From the NCBI RefSeq assembly GCF_018531495.1, contig NZ_JAHDTI010000009.1:1-64000 (forward strand): 64,000 nt of DNA, given 5' to 3'. Each line of letters opens with the position of its first letter. Positions within the stretch are counted from its first letter, which is position 1. Under the pieces are notes generated by a model. The model worked only from the letters and a program-made list of their open reading frames with translations. It had not been told where the DNA came from and did not search any database. The position numbers and the translations under genes are program-made. Source of the stretch: Nonomuraea sediminis. Its GTDB lineage: Bacteria > Actinomycetota > Actinomycetes > Streptosporangiales > Streptosporangiaceae. Shown here in pieces: positions 26,312 through 34,940 of this stretch.

Positions 26312-27427
26312 ATGGGCATGATGAACCGCTCGATGACGCTCATGATGGCCGCCACGGTCAGCGGGATGCTCGGCTTCTACCTGCTGTTCTCCACCGTCCC
26401 GCTGTACGCAGCCGCGGGGGGCGCGGGCGGGTTCGGCGCCGGGCTCGCCACCGGCGCGATGATGCTGTCGACCGTGCTGCTCGAGCTGGCCGTGCCGTGG
26501 TTGCTCGCGCGCCACGGCTACCGTGCCGCGCTGGTACTCGGGCTGGTGCTGCTCGGCGCGCCCGCGCTGGCGCTGCCGCTGTCCTCGGCGCTGCCGCTGG
26601 TGCTCGCGGTGAGCCTGCTGCGCGGCGGCGGGCTCGGCATCCTGGTCGTCGCGGGCACCGCCCTCACCGCGGAGCTGGTCCCCGCGGAACGGCGCGGCGA
26701 GGGCCTGGGCGTGTACGGCGTGGCGGTCGGGATCCCGTCGGTGGTGGGCCTGCCGCTCGGGCTGTGGGCGGCCGGGGCGCTCGGGTTCACCCCGGTGTTC
26801 CTGGTGGCGGGGCTGGTGCCGCTGGCCGGGCTGGCGGCGGTGCCGTGGCTGCCCGCGCTGAAGGCCCGGCCGCAGGCCCCGTCCTCCGAGCCGGTGTCGG
26901 GGCTGGCGCGGCCCACGCTGATCTTCGCCTCGGTCACCGTGGCCACCGGGGTGCTGGTGACGTTCCTGCCGCTGGCCGGGTCGCCCTCGCTGGCCTCCGT
27001 GGCGCTGCTCGTCCAGTCGATCTGCACGCCCGCGGCCCGGTGGTGGGCGGGGCGGTTCGGCGACAGGCACGGTTCTGCCAGGCTGCTCGCGCCGGGGCTG
27101 GTGCTCGGCGCCGCCGGGATGGCCCTGCAGGTGTGGCCGGCCGGCGTGATCGCCGGGATGGTGCTGTTCGGCATCGGGTTCGGGCTGCTGCAGAGCGCCA
27201 CGCTCGCGGTGATGTTCGAGCGCGGCGCGGTCGGCCGGGTCAGCGCGCTGTGGAACCTGGCCTACGACGCGGGGATGGGCGCGGGGGCGGTCGGGTTCGG
27301 CCTGGTGGTGGGGGCGACCGGGTACGGGCTGGGGTTCGTGCTCGTCGCGCTCGTGATGGTGGCCGCGCTGCCCCTGGTTCAGCGGGTCAGCTCGACCCCG
27401 ACGGTGATCTCGTCGCCCAGCTTGTAG
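26312..27427 (+). CDS. MFS transporter
   Basis: 371 residues from ATG 26312, preceded by GGGAG; an in-frame ATG at 26282 lacks a ribosome site. About eleven or twelve hydrophobic helices. MFS loop features are visible: LLARHGYRAALVLG after the second or third helix and VPAERRGEGLGVYGVAVGI, the motif of drug exporters. WWAGRFGDRHGSARLLAPG matches the second-half loop. Substrate unknown; probably efflux. Divergent from the LAL regulator gene, which may control it. The 3' end overlaps the convergent papain-fold gene by 49 bases. Confidence 0.83.
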   Translation: MGMMNRSMTLMMAATVSGMLGFYLLFSTVPLYAAAGGAGGFGAGLATGAMMLSTVLLELAVPWLLARHGYRAALVLGLVLLGAPALALPLSSALPLVLAVSLLRGGGLGILVVAGTALTAELVPAERRGEGLGVYGVAVGIPSVVGLPLGLWAAGALGFTPVFLVAGLVPLAGLAAVPWLPALKARPQAPSSEPVSGLARPTLIFASVTVATGVLVTFLPLAGSPSLASVALLVQSICTPAARWWAGRFGDRHGSARLLAPGLVLGAAGMALQVWPAGVIAGMVLFGIGFGLLQSATLAVMFERGAVGRVSALWNLAYDAGMGAGAVGFGLVVGATGYGLGFVLVALVMVAALPLVQRVSSTPTVISSPSL

Positions 27428-28008
27428 CCCTCGAGCAGGTCCAGCTCGTCGCCGCTCCAGAACCTGCCGGGGTCGTACCAGTTCGGGCGGCGGCCTGCGG
27501 GCAGCAGGCCCATCGCCTCGTAGGTGACGGCCACCACCTCGGCGCAGTAGGCGCTCTCCAGCGTGCGGTCGCGCAACCGCCTGCGCAGTTGCGGCACCCT
27601 GCCCCTGGCCCAGCGCGCCGCCAGCCGCGCGGTCGACGGGAACGGCGTGCCGTCCAGCCTGGCCACCGTCCTGAGCGCGGCGTCCTCCATCCCGGCGGTG
27701 GCGGTGGGCTCGAGCTGGCGCAGCCAGGCCCGCTGGCCGTAGCGGTCGGCCCAGACGGTCACGGCCTCGCGCAGGTCGTGCAGCTGCACGCCCCGGTGGT
27801 GGGTGCCCGACCACAGGTCGAGCAGCGACTTGCCGAGCTCGGCGTGCCACATCATGGGTGGCATGTCCTCGACCACGATGGCCATGCCCACGTGGTTGAC
27901 GGGGCTGTTGGTCATCGTCTGGATCGCCCGGTCGGGCACGGACCGTCCACGGAACACCCACAGGTCGCCCGTTCTGGTCAGTTCGACCGCCTCATCGAGA
28001 GTCAGCAC
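27379..28008 (-). CDS. Permuted papain-fold (NlpC/P60-like, YiiX-type) protein
   Basis: 209 residues from GTG 28008. Catalytic-type residues are in the permuted order: NSPVNHVGMAIVVED (His, about 37-42) before ESAYCAEVVAVTYEAMG (Cys, about 157). This is the order of YiiX/LRAT-type thiol hydrolases, which act on peptide or lipid amide and ester bonds. FRGRSVPDRAIQTMTNSP at the start is also typical. No signal peptide, so cytoplasmic. Substrate unknown. It is convergent with the MFS gene (49-bp overlap) and starts 17 bases from a small divergent membrane-protein gene. Confidence 0.65.
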   Translation of the reverse strand: MLTLDEAVELTRTGDLWVFRGRSVPDRAIQTMTNSPVNHVGMAIVVEDMPPMMWHAELGKSLLDLWSGTHHRGVQLHDLREAVTVWADRYGQRAWLRQLEPTATAGMEDAALRTVARLDGTPFPSTARLAARWARGRVPQLRRRLRDRTLESAYCAEVVAVTYEAMGLLPAGRRPNWYDPGRFWSGDELDLLEGYKLGDEITVGVELTR

Positions 28009-28025
28009 ACCGCTAGCCTAAGCAC

Positions 28026-28190
28026 ATGCGACGCTGGTGGAAGATTCTCGGGCTCGCCGGGGTGGCGGGGGTCGCCGCGACCGGAGTGGCCATCGCGCGG
28101 GCCGAGCGGCGCCGCCGCGCCTACACCCCCGAGGAGATCCGGGTACGGCTGCGCAGCCGCGTCGAGCCTGAGCCCGAAGACCGCGACTAG
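28026..28190 (+). CDS. Small membrane protein, 54 residues
   Basis: ATG 28026 to TAG 28190. Sequence begins MRRWWKILGLAGVAGVAATG, a single membrane helix with positive N-terminus, then VAIARAERRRRAYTPEEIRV and an acidic end (EPEPEDRD). Small basic/acidic tailed membrane proteins of this kind are common in actinobacteria; the function is not known to me. Good codon periodicity (GC-rich third positions) supports a real gene. Possibly co-regulated with the divergent papain-fold gene. Confidence 0.65.
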   Translation: MRRWWKILGLAGVAGVAATGVAIARAERRRRAYTPEEIRVRLRSRVEPEPEDRD

Positions 28191-28205
28191 TAGACGAACA
28201 CCACG

Positions 28206-29771
28206 TCAGCCTGAAGGCCGCAGTTCGTAGACGAACACCACGTCGGGGTAGGCGGGGTTGTCGTCGTAGCCCTGGATGCCGCCCAGGTAGGCGCGCTGGT
28301 AGTTGACCACCCACGGGAAGGCCGCGACCGCCTTCTGGTCCAGGACCCGGGTGGTGGCCTGCTCGAAGGCGTTCTGCGCCGCCCCGCGGTCGGTGACCGT
28401 CAGCTCGGGCAGCGAGTCGAGCAGCGCGTCGGTGCCGGGGTCCTTCAGGTAGGTCAGGTTGAACACCGGCGGGTTCATGCTGTGGAAGACGTTGGCGAAC
28501 CAGGAGTAGCCGTCGGCGTAGTCCGGCCACCAGTACATGACGAAGATGTCCTGCCCGCGCTTCTTGCCCTGCTCCCACTGCGCGTTCCAGGGCATCGCCC
28601 GGTATTCGAGCGTGACGTTGAGCTGCTTGAGCGCCATCTCCAGGTGGGTGGCGAGCAGGCGCTGGTCGGTGTCGCCCTCGGCGTAGGTGAGCGTCAGCTT
28701 CAACGGCTTGCCGCCCGGGCCGTAGCCCGCCTGCTTCAGCAAATCCGCCGCGCCCGCCAGGTCCTGCTGCGGCACCCGGTCCGGCACGTAGCCGAGCAGG
28801 CCCTCGGGGACGACGCCGCTGGCCGGTGACACGGCGCCGCGCAGCGCGGCGACGATGCCGCGGTAGTCGACGGCCTTCTGCACGGCCCGCCGTACGCGCA
28901 CGTCCCGCATCGGGCCGCCGGCCGTATTGAACAGCAGCATCGCCGTCTGGAACGACTGGCGCTGCGACGTGCGCACGCCCGGGGTGGCCTTGGCCCTGGC
29001 GTACAGGCGCGGGTTGAGCCGGTGGGTGAAGCTGACCTCGCCGCGCAGCAGCAGCCGCCAGGCCCGGTCGGGATCGGGCACGACGCGGAACTTGACCGTC
29101 TGGTAGTGCGGCTGATCCCATCCGCCCCAGTAACCCGGATAGGCCTTCAGCGTGAGCTCGTCCTCCTTGCCCTTGCGCCAGGTCGAGACCGCGTACGGGC
29201 CCGAGCCCGCGTCCCTGCCCGTGGCGAACCACTTCTTCAGGTCCGGTGCGGCCTGGGTGTCGAAGACGTAGGCGGCGTAGGTGGAGGAGGCGACCAGGTC
29301 GAGCGGGACCGCGTACTTGAGCGTGAAGGTGACCGTGAGCTGGTCGTCGGCGCGGATGCTCGAGACCGCGTCCCAGATGTAGGAGGCGCCCGCCTTGGAC
29401 TTGATGGTCCGCTCGATCGAGGCCTTGACGGCCGCCGCGTCGACCGGCCTGCCGGTGTGGAAGGCCATGCCCGGGCGCAGCGTGAACGTCCACGTCTTGC
29501 CGTCGGAGCTGGAGTGCCAGGAGGTGGCCAGGCGGGGAGCGGCCTTCCTGGTGACCGGGTTCCAGATGGTCAGCGTCTCGTAGACGTTCTGCAGGGCGAT
29601 GATCTCGTTGGAGTAGGAGGTGCTGGGGTCCCAGTCGCTGATCACGTCCAGGTTCTCGACGAAGACGAACGAGGAGTCGCCCGGGGGTGCCTGCCGTACC
29701 TCGGCAGTCGTGGTCGCACAGGCGGTGACCAGGATCAGCAGCGCGGCGACCGCGGCTAGACGACGGCGCAA
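28206..29771 (-). CDS. Peptide-type ABC transporter substrate-binding lipoprotein (family 5), orphan
   Basis: 521 residues. Lipoprotein signal: MRRRLAAVAALLILVTACAT with lipobox VTAC. Family 5 (DppA/OppA) features: SDWDPSTSYSNEIIALQNVY, ETLTIWNP, GKTWTFTLRPGMAFHTG, and NLTYLKDPGTDALLDSLPEL near the end. It binds a peptide or similar solute outside the membrane and delivers it to a permease. No permease or ATPase gene adjoins it. It is strongly similar along its length to DppA at 37533-39152 (shared DWDP-TSYSNEIIA, KYA-P-DL-ASS-YAAY, GQDIFVMYW-PDYAD-YSWF), so it may use that importer. The stop is followed by a partial repeat of the gene end (see findings). Confidence 0.9.
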   Translation of the reverse strand: MRRRLAAVAALLILVTACATTTAEVRQAPPGDSSFVFVENLDVISDWDPSTSYSNEIIALQNVYETLTIWNPVTRKAAPRLATSWHSSSDGKTWTFTLRPGMAFHTGRPVDAAAVKASIERTIKSKAGASYIWDAVSSIRADDQLTVTFTLKYAVPLDLVASSTYAAYVFDTQAAPDLKKWFATGRDAGSGPYAVSTWRKGKEDELTLKAYPGYWGGWDQPHYQTVKFRVVPDPDRAWRLLLRGEVSFTHRLNPRLYARAKATPGVRTSQRQSFQTAMLLFNTAGGPMRDVRVRRAVQKAVDYRGIVAALRGAVSPASGVVPEGLLGYVPDRVPQQDLAGAADLLKQAGYGPGGKPLKLTLTYAEGDTDQRLLATHLEMALKQLNVTLEYRAMPWNAQWEQGKKRGQDIFVMYWWPDYADGYSWFANVFHSMNPPVFNLTYLKDPGTDALLDSLPELTVTDRGAAQNAFEQATTRVLDQKAVAAFPWVVNYQRAYLGGIQGYDDNPAYPDVVFVYELRPSG

Positions 29772-29931
29772 CGCATCTCCCTCTGTAACGCGATGTATGC
29801 GAAACCTACTCCAAGATCGCCCCCAGAGCCTAAAAGTCCCGAAAAATAGGGAAATTCGGAGATCGGCTTGCTATTCTCAGTGACTGTCCCGTCCGGGGTT
29901 GCCAGCAGGGGACCGACCGGAATGAGGTGCC

Positions 29932-31833
29932 ATGGCCCGCAGCCGAACGATCCGATTGAAGATCATCGGGTTGTTGCTGGTGCCTCTGGCATCGATGATC
30001 GTCCTGTGGGGGATCATCACCGCGGTCACCGCCTCGGAGAGCCTCCAGCTACGCCAGTACAAGACGCTCTGGACGAACCTCCGCCTCCCGGCCTACAAGG
30101 TGATCAACGAGCTCCAGCGCGAGCGGCTCGACTCGGCCCGCCTGCTGCGGACCGGTACCGAGGCCACCAAGGCCGCCACGGCCGAGCAGCGTACCCGCAC
30201 GGACGCGGCGGTGGAGGACTACCGCCAGAAGTCGGGGCTGGCCAGGGACACCTCGGAAGATGTCCGCAGGCAGGTCGATGCGACGCTGACGCAGCTGAAC
30301 AGGCTCGACATCATCAGGGGCGAGGTCGACGCCAGCGTGTCCAACCGGATGCAGATGGTCGACGCCTACAACCGGATCACCGACACGCTGTTCGGGCTGC
30401 ACCGGCGGATCGCCTTCATCGACGACATCCCGATCTACGAGCAGTCGCGCGTGGTGATCGACACCGGCTACGCCAAGGAGCTGCTGACCAGGGAGCAGGC
30501 GGTGGCCGCCGGGCCCACCACCGAGGCCGAGCGCAACTACTTCACGCAGATGGTCGGCAACCGGCGCTTCCTGATCGACCAGGCGCTGACCGAGCTCGAC
30601 CCGAACCTGCGCGACACGCAGGTGGCGCTGATCACCTCCCCCGCCTACCAGCGGATGCGCGTGATGGAGGACCAGATCATCGCCGGCGGCACGCCGCGGA
30701 ACTGGCTGCGCGCCTCCGCCGCGATGGTCAGCTCCTTCGACACGGCGCAGATGCAGGCCAGCTCGCTGCTGTCGGTGCGGGCCGAGCCGGTCGCCGACTC
30801 GGTGCTGAACCGGGCGTTCCTGCTGGCCGGTGCCTGCTTCCTGCTGGTGATCGTGTCGATCGCGTTCTCGCTGCGGATGGGCACGCGGCTGTCGAAGGAG
30901 CTGGGCGCCCTGCGGCAGGCCGCGCTGGAGGTGGCCCAGGAGCGGCTGCCGCAGGTCGTGGCCAAGCTGCGCCAGGGCGAGAAGGTGGAGGTGCCCGAGC
31001 TGTCGGTGCCGACCACCACCGCCGAGATCGACGACGTGGGCCAGGCCTTCTCCACCGTCCAGCAGACGGCGGTCGAGGCCGCCGTCGGGCAGGCGCAGCT
31101 GCGTGACGGCGTCGGCCACGTCTTCCGCAACCTGGCCAGGCGCAGCCAGACGCTGCTGCACCGGCAGCGGATCCAGCTGGAGGGCATGCAGCACCGCACG
31201 ACCGACCCGCACGCCCTGGACGACCTGTTCCGCCTGGACCACCTGACCACCCGGATGCGCAGGCACGCGGAGGGCCTGATCATCCTGTCCGGAGCCACCC
31301 CCGGCCGCGGCTGGAGCAAGCCGGTGCCCATGCTCGACGTGGCACGCGGCGCCGCCGCCGAGGTCGAGGACTACCAGCGGGTCACGGTCGAGCCGATGCC
31401 CGGGCACCGCCTGGCGGGACCCGTCGTCGGCGACGTGATCCACCTGATCGCCGAGCTCATCGAGAACGCCACCGTCTACTCGCCGCCGCACACGCCTGTC
31501 GCGGTCCGCGGCGAGGTGGCGGCCCGCGGCTTCGCCATCGAGGTGGAGGACCGCGGGCTCGGGATGAGCAAGGAGGAGCTGGCCGGTATCAACGAGCGGC
31601 TGGCCAGCCCGCCGGAGTTCGACCTGGCCGACAGTGACAGGCTCGGCCTCTTCGTCGTCTCCCGCCTGGCCGCCAGGCACGACATCCGCGTGACGTTGCG
31701 CGGTTCACCATATGGAGGGACCACTGCCATCGTGCTGATCCCGGCAGAACACGTGAGCGAGCCGCCGCGAGAGTCGGACGGTCACGCCAAGGACCCCGGC
31801 GCTCGTCAGATGCGGGCGGTGCCCGGTGAGTGA
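29932..31833 (+). CDS. Nitrate/nitrite-sensor-type histidine kinase (conservon CvnA-like)
   Basis: 633 residues; ATG 29932 preceded by GAGGTGCC. Membrane helix about 10-32 (IIGLLLVPLASMIVLWGII), extracytoplasmic NIT-type sensor about 33-290, second helix about 298-318 (AFLLAGACFLLVIVSIAFSL), HAMP-like linker, then the kinase core: RNLARRSQTLLHRQRIQLEG and FRLDHLTTRMRRHAEGLIIL, and HATPase with HLIAELIENATVYSPP (N box), VEDRGLGMSK and DRLGLFVVSRLAARHDI (G boxes). Instead of a classical H box it has FRLDHL, as in CvnA proteins. Conservons encode a G-protein-like signalling complex (CvnA-D). Here only DUF742 follows, overlapping by eight bases; CvnB (roadblock) and CvnD (GTPase) are absent. Confidence 0.88.
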   Translation: MARSRTIRLKIIGLLLVPLASMIVLWGIITAVTASESLQLRQYKTLWTNLRLPAYKVINELQRERLDSARLLRTGTEATKAATAEQRTRTDAAVEDYRQKSGLARDTSEDVRRQVDATLTQLNRLDIIRGEVDASVSNRMQMVDAYNRITDTLFGLHRRIAFIDDIPIYEQSRVVIDTGYAKELLTREQAVAAGPTTEAERNYFTQMVGNRRFLIDQALTELDPNLRDTQVALITSPAYQRMRVMEDQIIAGGTPRNWLRASAAMVSSFDTAQMQASSLLSVRAEPVADSVLNRAFLLAGACFLLVIVSIAFSLRMGTRLSKELGALRQAALEVAQERLPQVVAKLRQGEKVEVPELSVPTTTAEIDDVGQAFSTVQQTAVEAAVGQAQLRDGVGHVFRNLARRSQTLLHRQRIQLEGMQHRTTDPHALDDLFRLDHLTTRMRRHAEGLIILSGATPGRGWSKPVPMLDVARGAAAEVEDYQRVTVEPMPGHRLAGPVVGDVIHLIAELIENATVYSPPHTPVAVRGEVAARGFAIEVEDRGLGMSKEELAGINERLASPPEFDLADSDRLGLFVVSRLAARHDIRVTLRGSPYGGTTAIVLIPAEHVSEPPRESDGHAKDPGARQMRAVPGE

Positions 31834-32194
31834 AGAGAAGAAGGACGAGCGCTGGCTCGACGAGGACGCGGGCCCCATCGTCCCCGCGTACTTGCTGACC
31901 CGCGGCAGGACCATCCCCGCCAGCGAGGCCATCGACCTGATCGCGGTCATCATCACCGCGGGCGGGCTCACGCCGCCGGTCGGTCTCGGCCCCGAACACC
32001 TGATCATCCTGCAGAAGTGCACGAAGCCGACCCGGCTCGTCGACGTGGCGGCGGAGCTCAACCTGCCCATCGGCGTGGTGCGCGTGCTGGTCGGCGACCT
32101 GCACGCGCAGAAGCTGGTCCAGGTGGAGCTGCCGCCGCCCGCGCCGGACGCCAGCGTGCTGCTCGAGGTGATCAGCGGCCTGAAGGCACTGTGA
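31826..32194 (+). CDS. DUF742 protein (CvnC-like)
   Basis: 122 residues from GTG 31826, overlapping the kinase gene by eight bases, so translation is probably coupled. Typical DUF742: GPIVPAYLLTRGRTIPASEA, VGLGPEHLIILQKCTKP, and a winged-helix-like VDVAAELNLPIGVVRVLVGD. DUF742 proteins act with the CvnA kinase and CvnB/CvnD in membrane-associated signalling (family knowledge). In this locus its usual roadblock and GTPase partners are missing. The 3' end overlaps the convergent MFS gene by 23 bases. Confidence 0.9.
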   Translation: MSEEKKDERWLDEDAGPIVPAYLLTRGRTIPASEAIDLIAVIITAGGLTPPVGLGPEHLIILQKCTKPTRLVDVAAELNLPIGVVRVLVGDLHAQKLVQVELPPPAPDASVLLEVISGLKAL

Positions 32195-33536
32195 CAGGCG
32201 TCTCCTGCGGAGCCCGCCTGTTCAGCACCCCCGACATGCCCGCCGACAGCGCGCCGAGCAGCGCGCCCAGGGCGGCGACGGCGAACACCCACTCGTAGCC
32301 GCCCTCCCCCGGCACCGCGGAGACGATGGCCGCCAGGACCGTGCCCGCCGCGCTGCCGCCCACGATGCGCACCAGCGCGTTGATCCCGGCCGCGGCCGCG
32401 GCCCTGTCGGCGGCCACGTGCTCGACCGCCATCGTCCCCAGCGCCGAGTAGCCGAGCCCGAGCCCAAGTCCCAGCAGCGACGAGCCGATGTAGATGTCGG
32501 CAGGGCTCGTGTGCTCCAGCGCCAGCCACAGCGCGCCGAGCGCCGACACCACCGAGCCGCCCGACACCACGAACGAGGCCGAGTACCTGGCCACCACCCG
32601 CCCGATGAACAGCGAGAGCACCAGCATGAACAGCGTGGTCGGCAGCAGGTAGACGCCCACCTGCAGGGTCGAGGCGCCCAGATCCGCCTGGGTGTGGTTG
32701 GAGATCGCGGTCATGCAGAGGAAGAAGGAGAACCCGATCAGGGTCGAGGCCACGGTCGCGCCGACCGTACGCCTGTCGGTCAGCATGGACAGCTGCACCA
32801 GCGGCTCGGCCGTCCTCCGCTCGACCAGCACCCAGACCACCGCGAGCAGCACGGCGCCGGCGAAGCTCCCGATGGTCGCGGCGGACGTCCAGCCCCAGGC
32901 CCTGCCCTGGCTGATGCCCAGGAGCAGCAGCACCAGCCACCCGGTCAGCAGCGCGGCGCCGGCCAGGTCGGGCCGCCCCCGCACGGGTGCCGCACCGTCA
33001 TGGACGAAGACCAGCACGAAGGCGCCGGCCACCATGGTGATCACGGCCGTCACCCAGAACACGCCGTGCCAGTCGCCCACCACGCCGGACAGGATCATGC
33101 CGAACCCGCTGCCGAACCCCATCGTGGCGCTCAGCACCCCGATGCCGGTGGCCATCCTCTCGCGCGGCAGCACGTTCCTGACCAGGCCGACCGCCAGCGG
33201 GAACAGCGCCGCCACGAACCCCTGCAGGACCCGTCCCACCATCAGCCACGTGTACGAGGGCGCCATGGCCGCGACCACGGACCCGATCACGAGCAGGACG
33301 AGGGCGGTCACGATCATGCGGCGCCTGCCGTACATGTCGCCGAAGCGGGACATCAGCGGGGCGGCCACGGCGCTGACGAGCAGGCTGATCGTCAGCGTCC
33401 AGCTCGCGGCGGGCAACGAGACGCCCAGGTCCTTCTGGAGCACGGGCAGCAGCGGGACGACGGCCGTGTTCTGCAGGGCCGCGATCGAGGCGGCCAGGGA
33501 CAGTGCCACCACCCCCGGCCAAGGACTTCTCGCCAT
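32172..33536 (-). CDS. MFS drug-efflux transporter (EmrB/QacA-like DHA)
   Basis: 454 residues, start ATG 33536. About 12-14 hydrophobic helices. Motifs: PLLPVLQKDLGVSLPAASWT (helix 1 end), RFGDMYGRRRMIVTALVLLV (loop 2-3 motif A), GRVLQGFVAALFPLAVGL (motif B-like) and VLSATMGFGSGFGMILSGVV (motif C of exporters). Proton-driven efflux of drugs is the expected role. It is divergent from a MarR gene across a 71-base region rich in TTAGGTAA repeats, a classical repressor/pump pair. A ribosome site, AAGGAGCC, precedes the start. Confidence 0.88.
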   Translation of the reverse strand: MARSPWPGVVALSLAASIAALQNTAVVPLLPVLQKDLGVSLPAASWTLTISLLVSAVAAPLMSRFGDMYGRRRMIVTALVLLVIGSVVAAMAPSYTWLMVGRVLQGFVAALFPLAVGLVRNVLPRERMATGIGVLSATMGFGSGFGMILSGVVGDWHGVFWVTAVITMVAGAFVLVFVHDGAAPVRGRPDLAGAALLTGWLVLLLLGISQGRAWGWTSAATIGSFAGAVLLAVVWVLVERRTAEPLVQLSMLTDRRTVGATVASTLIGFSFFLCMTAISNHTQADLGASTLQVGVYLLPTTLFMLVLSLFIGRVVARYSASFVVSGGSVVSALGALWLALEHTSPADIYIGSSLLGLGLGLGYSALGTMAVEHVAADRAAAAAGINALVRIVGGSAAGTVLAAIVSAVPGEGGYEWVFAVAALGALLGALSAGMSGVLNRRAPQETPVTVPSGR

Positions 33537-33545
33537 GACGGCTCC

Positions 33546-33599
33546 TTAGGTAACTTAGGTAAGTAACAAGGCGAGATATTACATACCTGAGTTAGGTAA
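33546..33599. promoter_or_regulatory. Operator repeats between the MFS pump and its MarR regulator
   Basis: TTAGGTAA occurs three times: 33546-33553, 33555-33562 (nine-base period) and 33592-33599. The third is the right half of TACCT-GAGTT-AGGTA (33584-33598), an inverted repeat of the size MarR dimers bind. The AT-rich segment GATATTACATAC between them may hold the promoters. I infer MarR-controlled, self-regulating divergent transcription. Confidence 0.65.
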
Positions 33600-33607
33600 G
33601 CAAATAG

Positions 33608-34072
33608 ATGGACGAGCGGCTCACGGGCACGGTGGCGGCGTTTCGCCAGATCATCGCCACTCTCAGGCGCGAAAAAATGGCCGGAGGGCTGAGCAGGGCG
33701 GCCGGCATGCCACTCGACCAGCCTGACGTGCAGGTGCTGGTCTATCTCCTGGACGCGGGCGAGCCCCGCAGGGTCGGCGCGATCGCCGACGGGCTGCAGG
33801 TCGCGGGCCCGCACGTGACCAGGCACGTGTCCGCTCTGGAGGGCCGGGGGCTGCTGGAGCGCGTCCGCGACCCCGAAGACGGGCGCGCCTGGCAGATCAC
33901 GCTCACCTCCGAGGGCGACAAGGTCGCCCAGCAGTGCGTGGAGCTCACCACCGCCTGGTTCGGCGCGGCCATGGCCGACTGGCCCGAGGAGGACCGCGAC
34001 GAGCTGCTGCGGCTGCTGACCAAGCTCAACACCGACGTGACCGAGCACATCCAGCGGCAGCGGGTCAACTGA
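33608..34072 (+). CDS. MarR-family transcriptional regulator
   Basis: 154 residues. Winged helix-turn-helix: LDQPDVQVLVYLLDAGEPRR, then VGAIADGLQVAGPHVTRHVS and ALEGRGLLERVRDPEDGRAW (wing with DPEDGR). N- and C-terminal helices (AAFRQIIATLRREKMAGGLS and DELLRLLTKLNTDVTEHI) form the dimer interface. Probably represses the divergent MFS gene and itself through the TTAGGTAA repeats until a ligand binds. Overlaps the last eight bases of dppF, which is convergent. Confidence 0.9.
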   Translation: MDERLTGTVAAFRQIIATLRREKMAGGLSRAAGMPLDQPDVQVLVYLLDAGEPRRVGAIADGLQVAGPHVTRHVSALEGRGLLERVRDPEDGRAWQITLTSEGDKVAQQCVELTTAWFGAAMADWPEEDRDELLRLLTKLNTDVTEHIQRQRVN

Positions 34073-34940
34073 CCAGCACGTCCTCCGCCCGGTGACAGGC
34101 CACCCGCCGTCCTTCCAGCTCTCTCGGCTCGGGCGCCCGCTCGCACTCCGGTACGGCCAGCGGACACCTGAGCCGGAACGAGCACCCCGTCGCGGCCTGC
34201 CTGGCCTCCGTCTTCCCCGAGGCCGCCGGAGGCTCCCCTCCGAGCCTGGGCACGGCGTCGCGCAGTGCGCGGGTGTAGGGGTGCGCGGGAGACTGCAGGA
34301 TCTGCTCGGTGGGGCCCGACTCGACGACGCGGCCCGCGAACATCACGTGCGAGGTGCGGCACAGGCGGTCCACGACGGCCAGGTTGTGCGTGATGAGCAG
34401 CCGTCCCGTGTCCAGCCCGGCCAGCAGGTCGAGGATCCTGGCCTGCACGGTGACGTCGAGCGCGCTGGTGGGCTCGTCGAGGATGAGCAGGCTCGGGTTG
34501 ACCGCCAGGGCTCTGGCGATGACCACGCGCTGGCGCTGGCCGCCGGACAGCTGGTGCGGCTTCCTCGAGGCCTGCTCGGGGTCCAGGCCGACCTGGGTGA
34601 GCAGCTCGGCGACGCTTCCTCCTGCCGGGTTGAGCGACAGGCCCTCCTGGATGGACGTCGAAACGCGCATGCGCGGGTCCAGGGATTCGGCCTGGAACAC
34701 GGGCTGGACTTCCCTCCGGAAGGCCCGCATGTCCGCATTTTTCAGGTCTTGCTCGCCGTACCAGATATTTCCGGAGATGGGACGGAGGAGGCCGAGGAAC
34801 GCCCGGGCGAGCGTGGTCTTGCCCGAGCCGCTCTCCCCGATGAGCCCCACTCCGCCCTCGACGATGTCCAGGCTGACGTCGTGGACGACCAGCGTCCGGC
34901 CGTACCCGATCGTGACCCGCTCGGCTCTCAGGCTCGTCAC
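34065..34940 (-). CDS. dppF: Dpp/Opp-type ABC transporter ATP-binding protein (second ATPase)
   Basis: 291 residues from GTG 34940, which overlaps the dppD stop by four bases. ABC motifs: Walker A GLIGESGSGKTTLARAFLG, signature QLSGGQRQRVVIARALAVNP, Walker B SLLILDEPTSALD, H loop RLLITHNLA. The C-terminal oligopeptide-transporter extension is present: HPYTRALRDAVPRLGG and CSFRLRCPLAVPECE, with Cys residues of the iron-sulfur-like tail. Energises import with DppD. Last gene of the minus-strand operon. Confidence 0.92.
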   Translation of the reverse strand: MTSLRAERVTIGYGRTLVVHDVSLDIVEGGVGLIGESGSGKTTLARAFLGLLRPISGNIWYGEQDLKNADMRAFRREVQPVFQAESLDPRMRVSTSIQEGLSLNPAGGSVAELLTQVGLDPEQASRKPHQLSGGQRQRVVIARALAVNPSLLILDEPTSALDVTVQARILDLLAGLDTGRLLITHNLAVVDRLCRTSHVMFAGRVVESGPTEQILQSPAHPYTRALRDAVPRLGGEPPAASGKTEARQAATGCSFRLRCPLAVPECERAPEPRELEGRRVACHRAEDVLVS

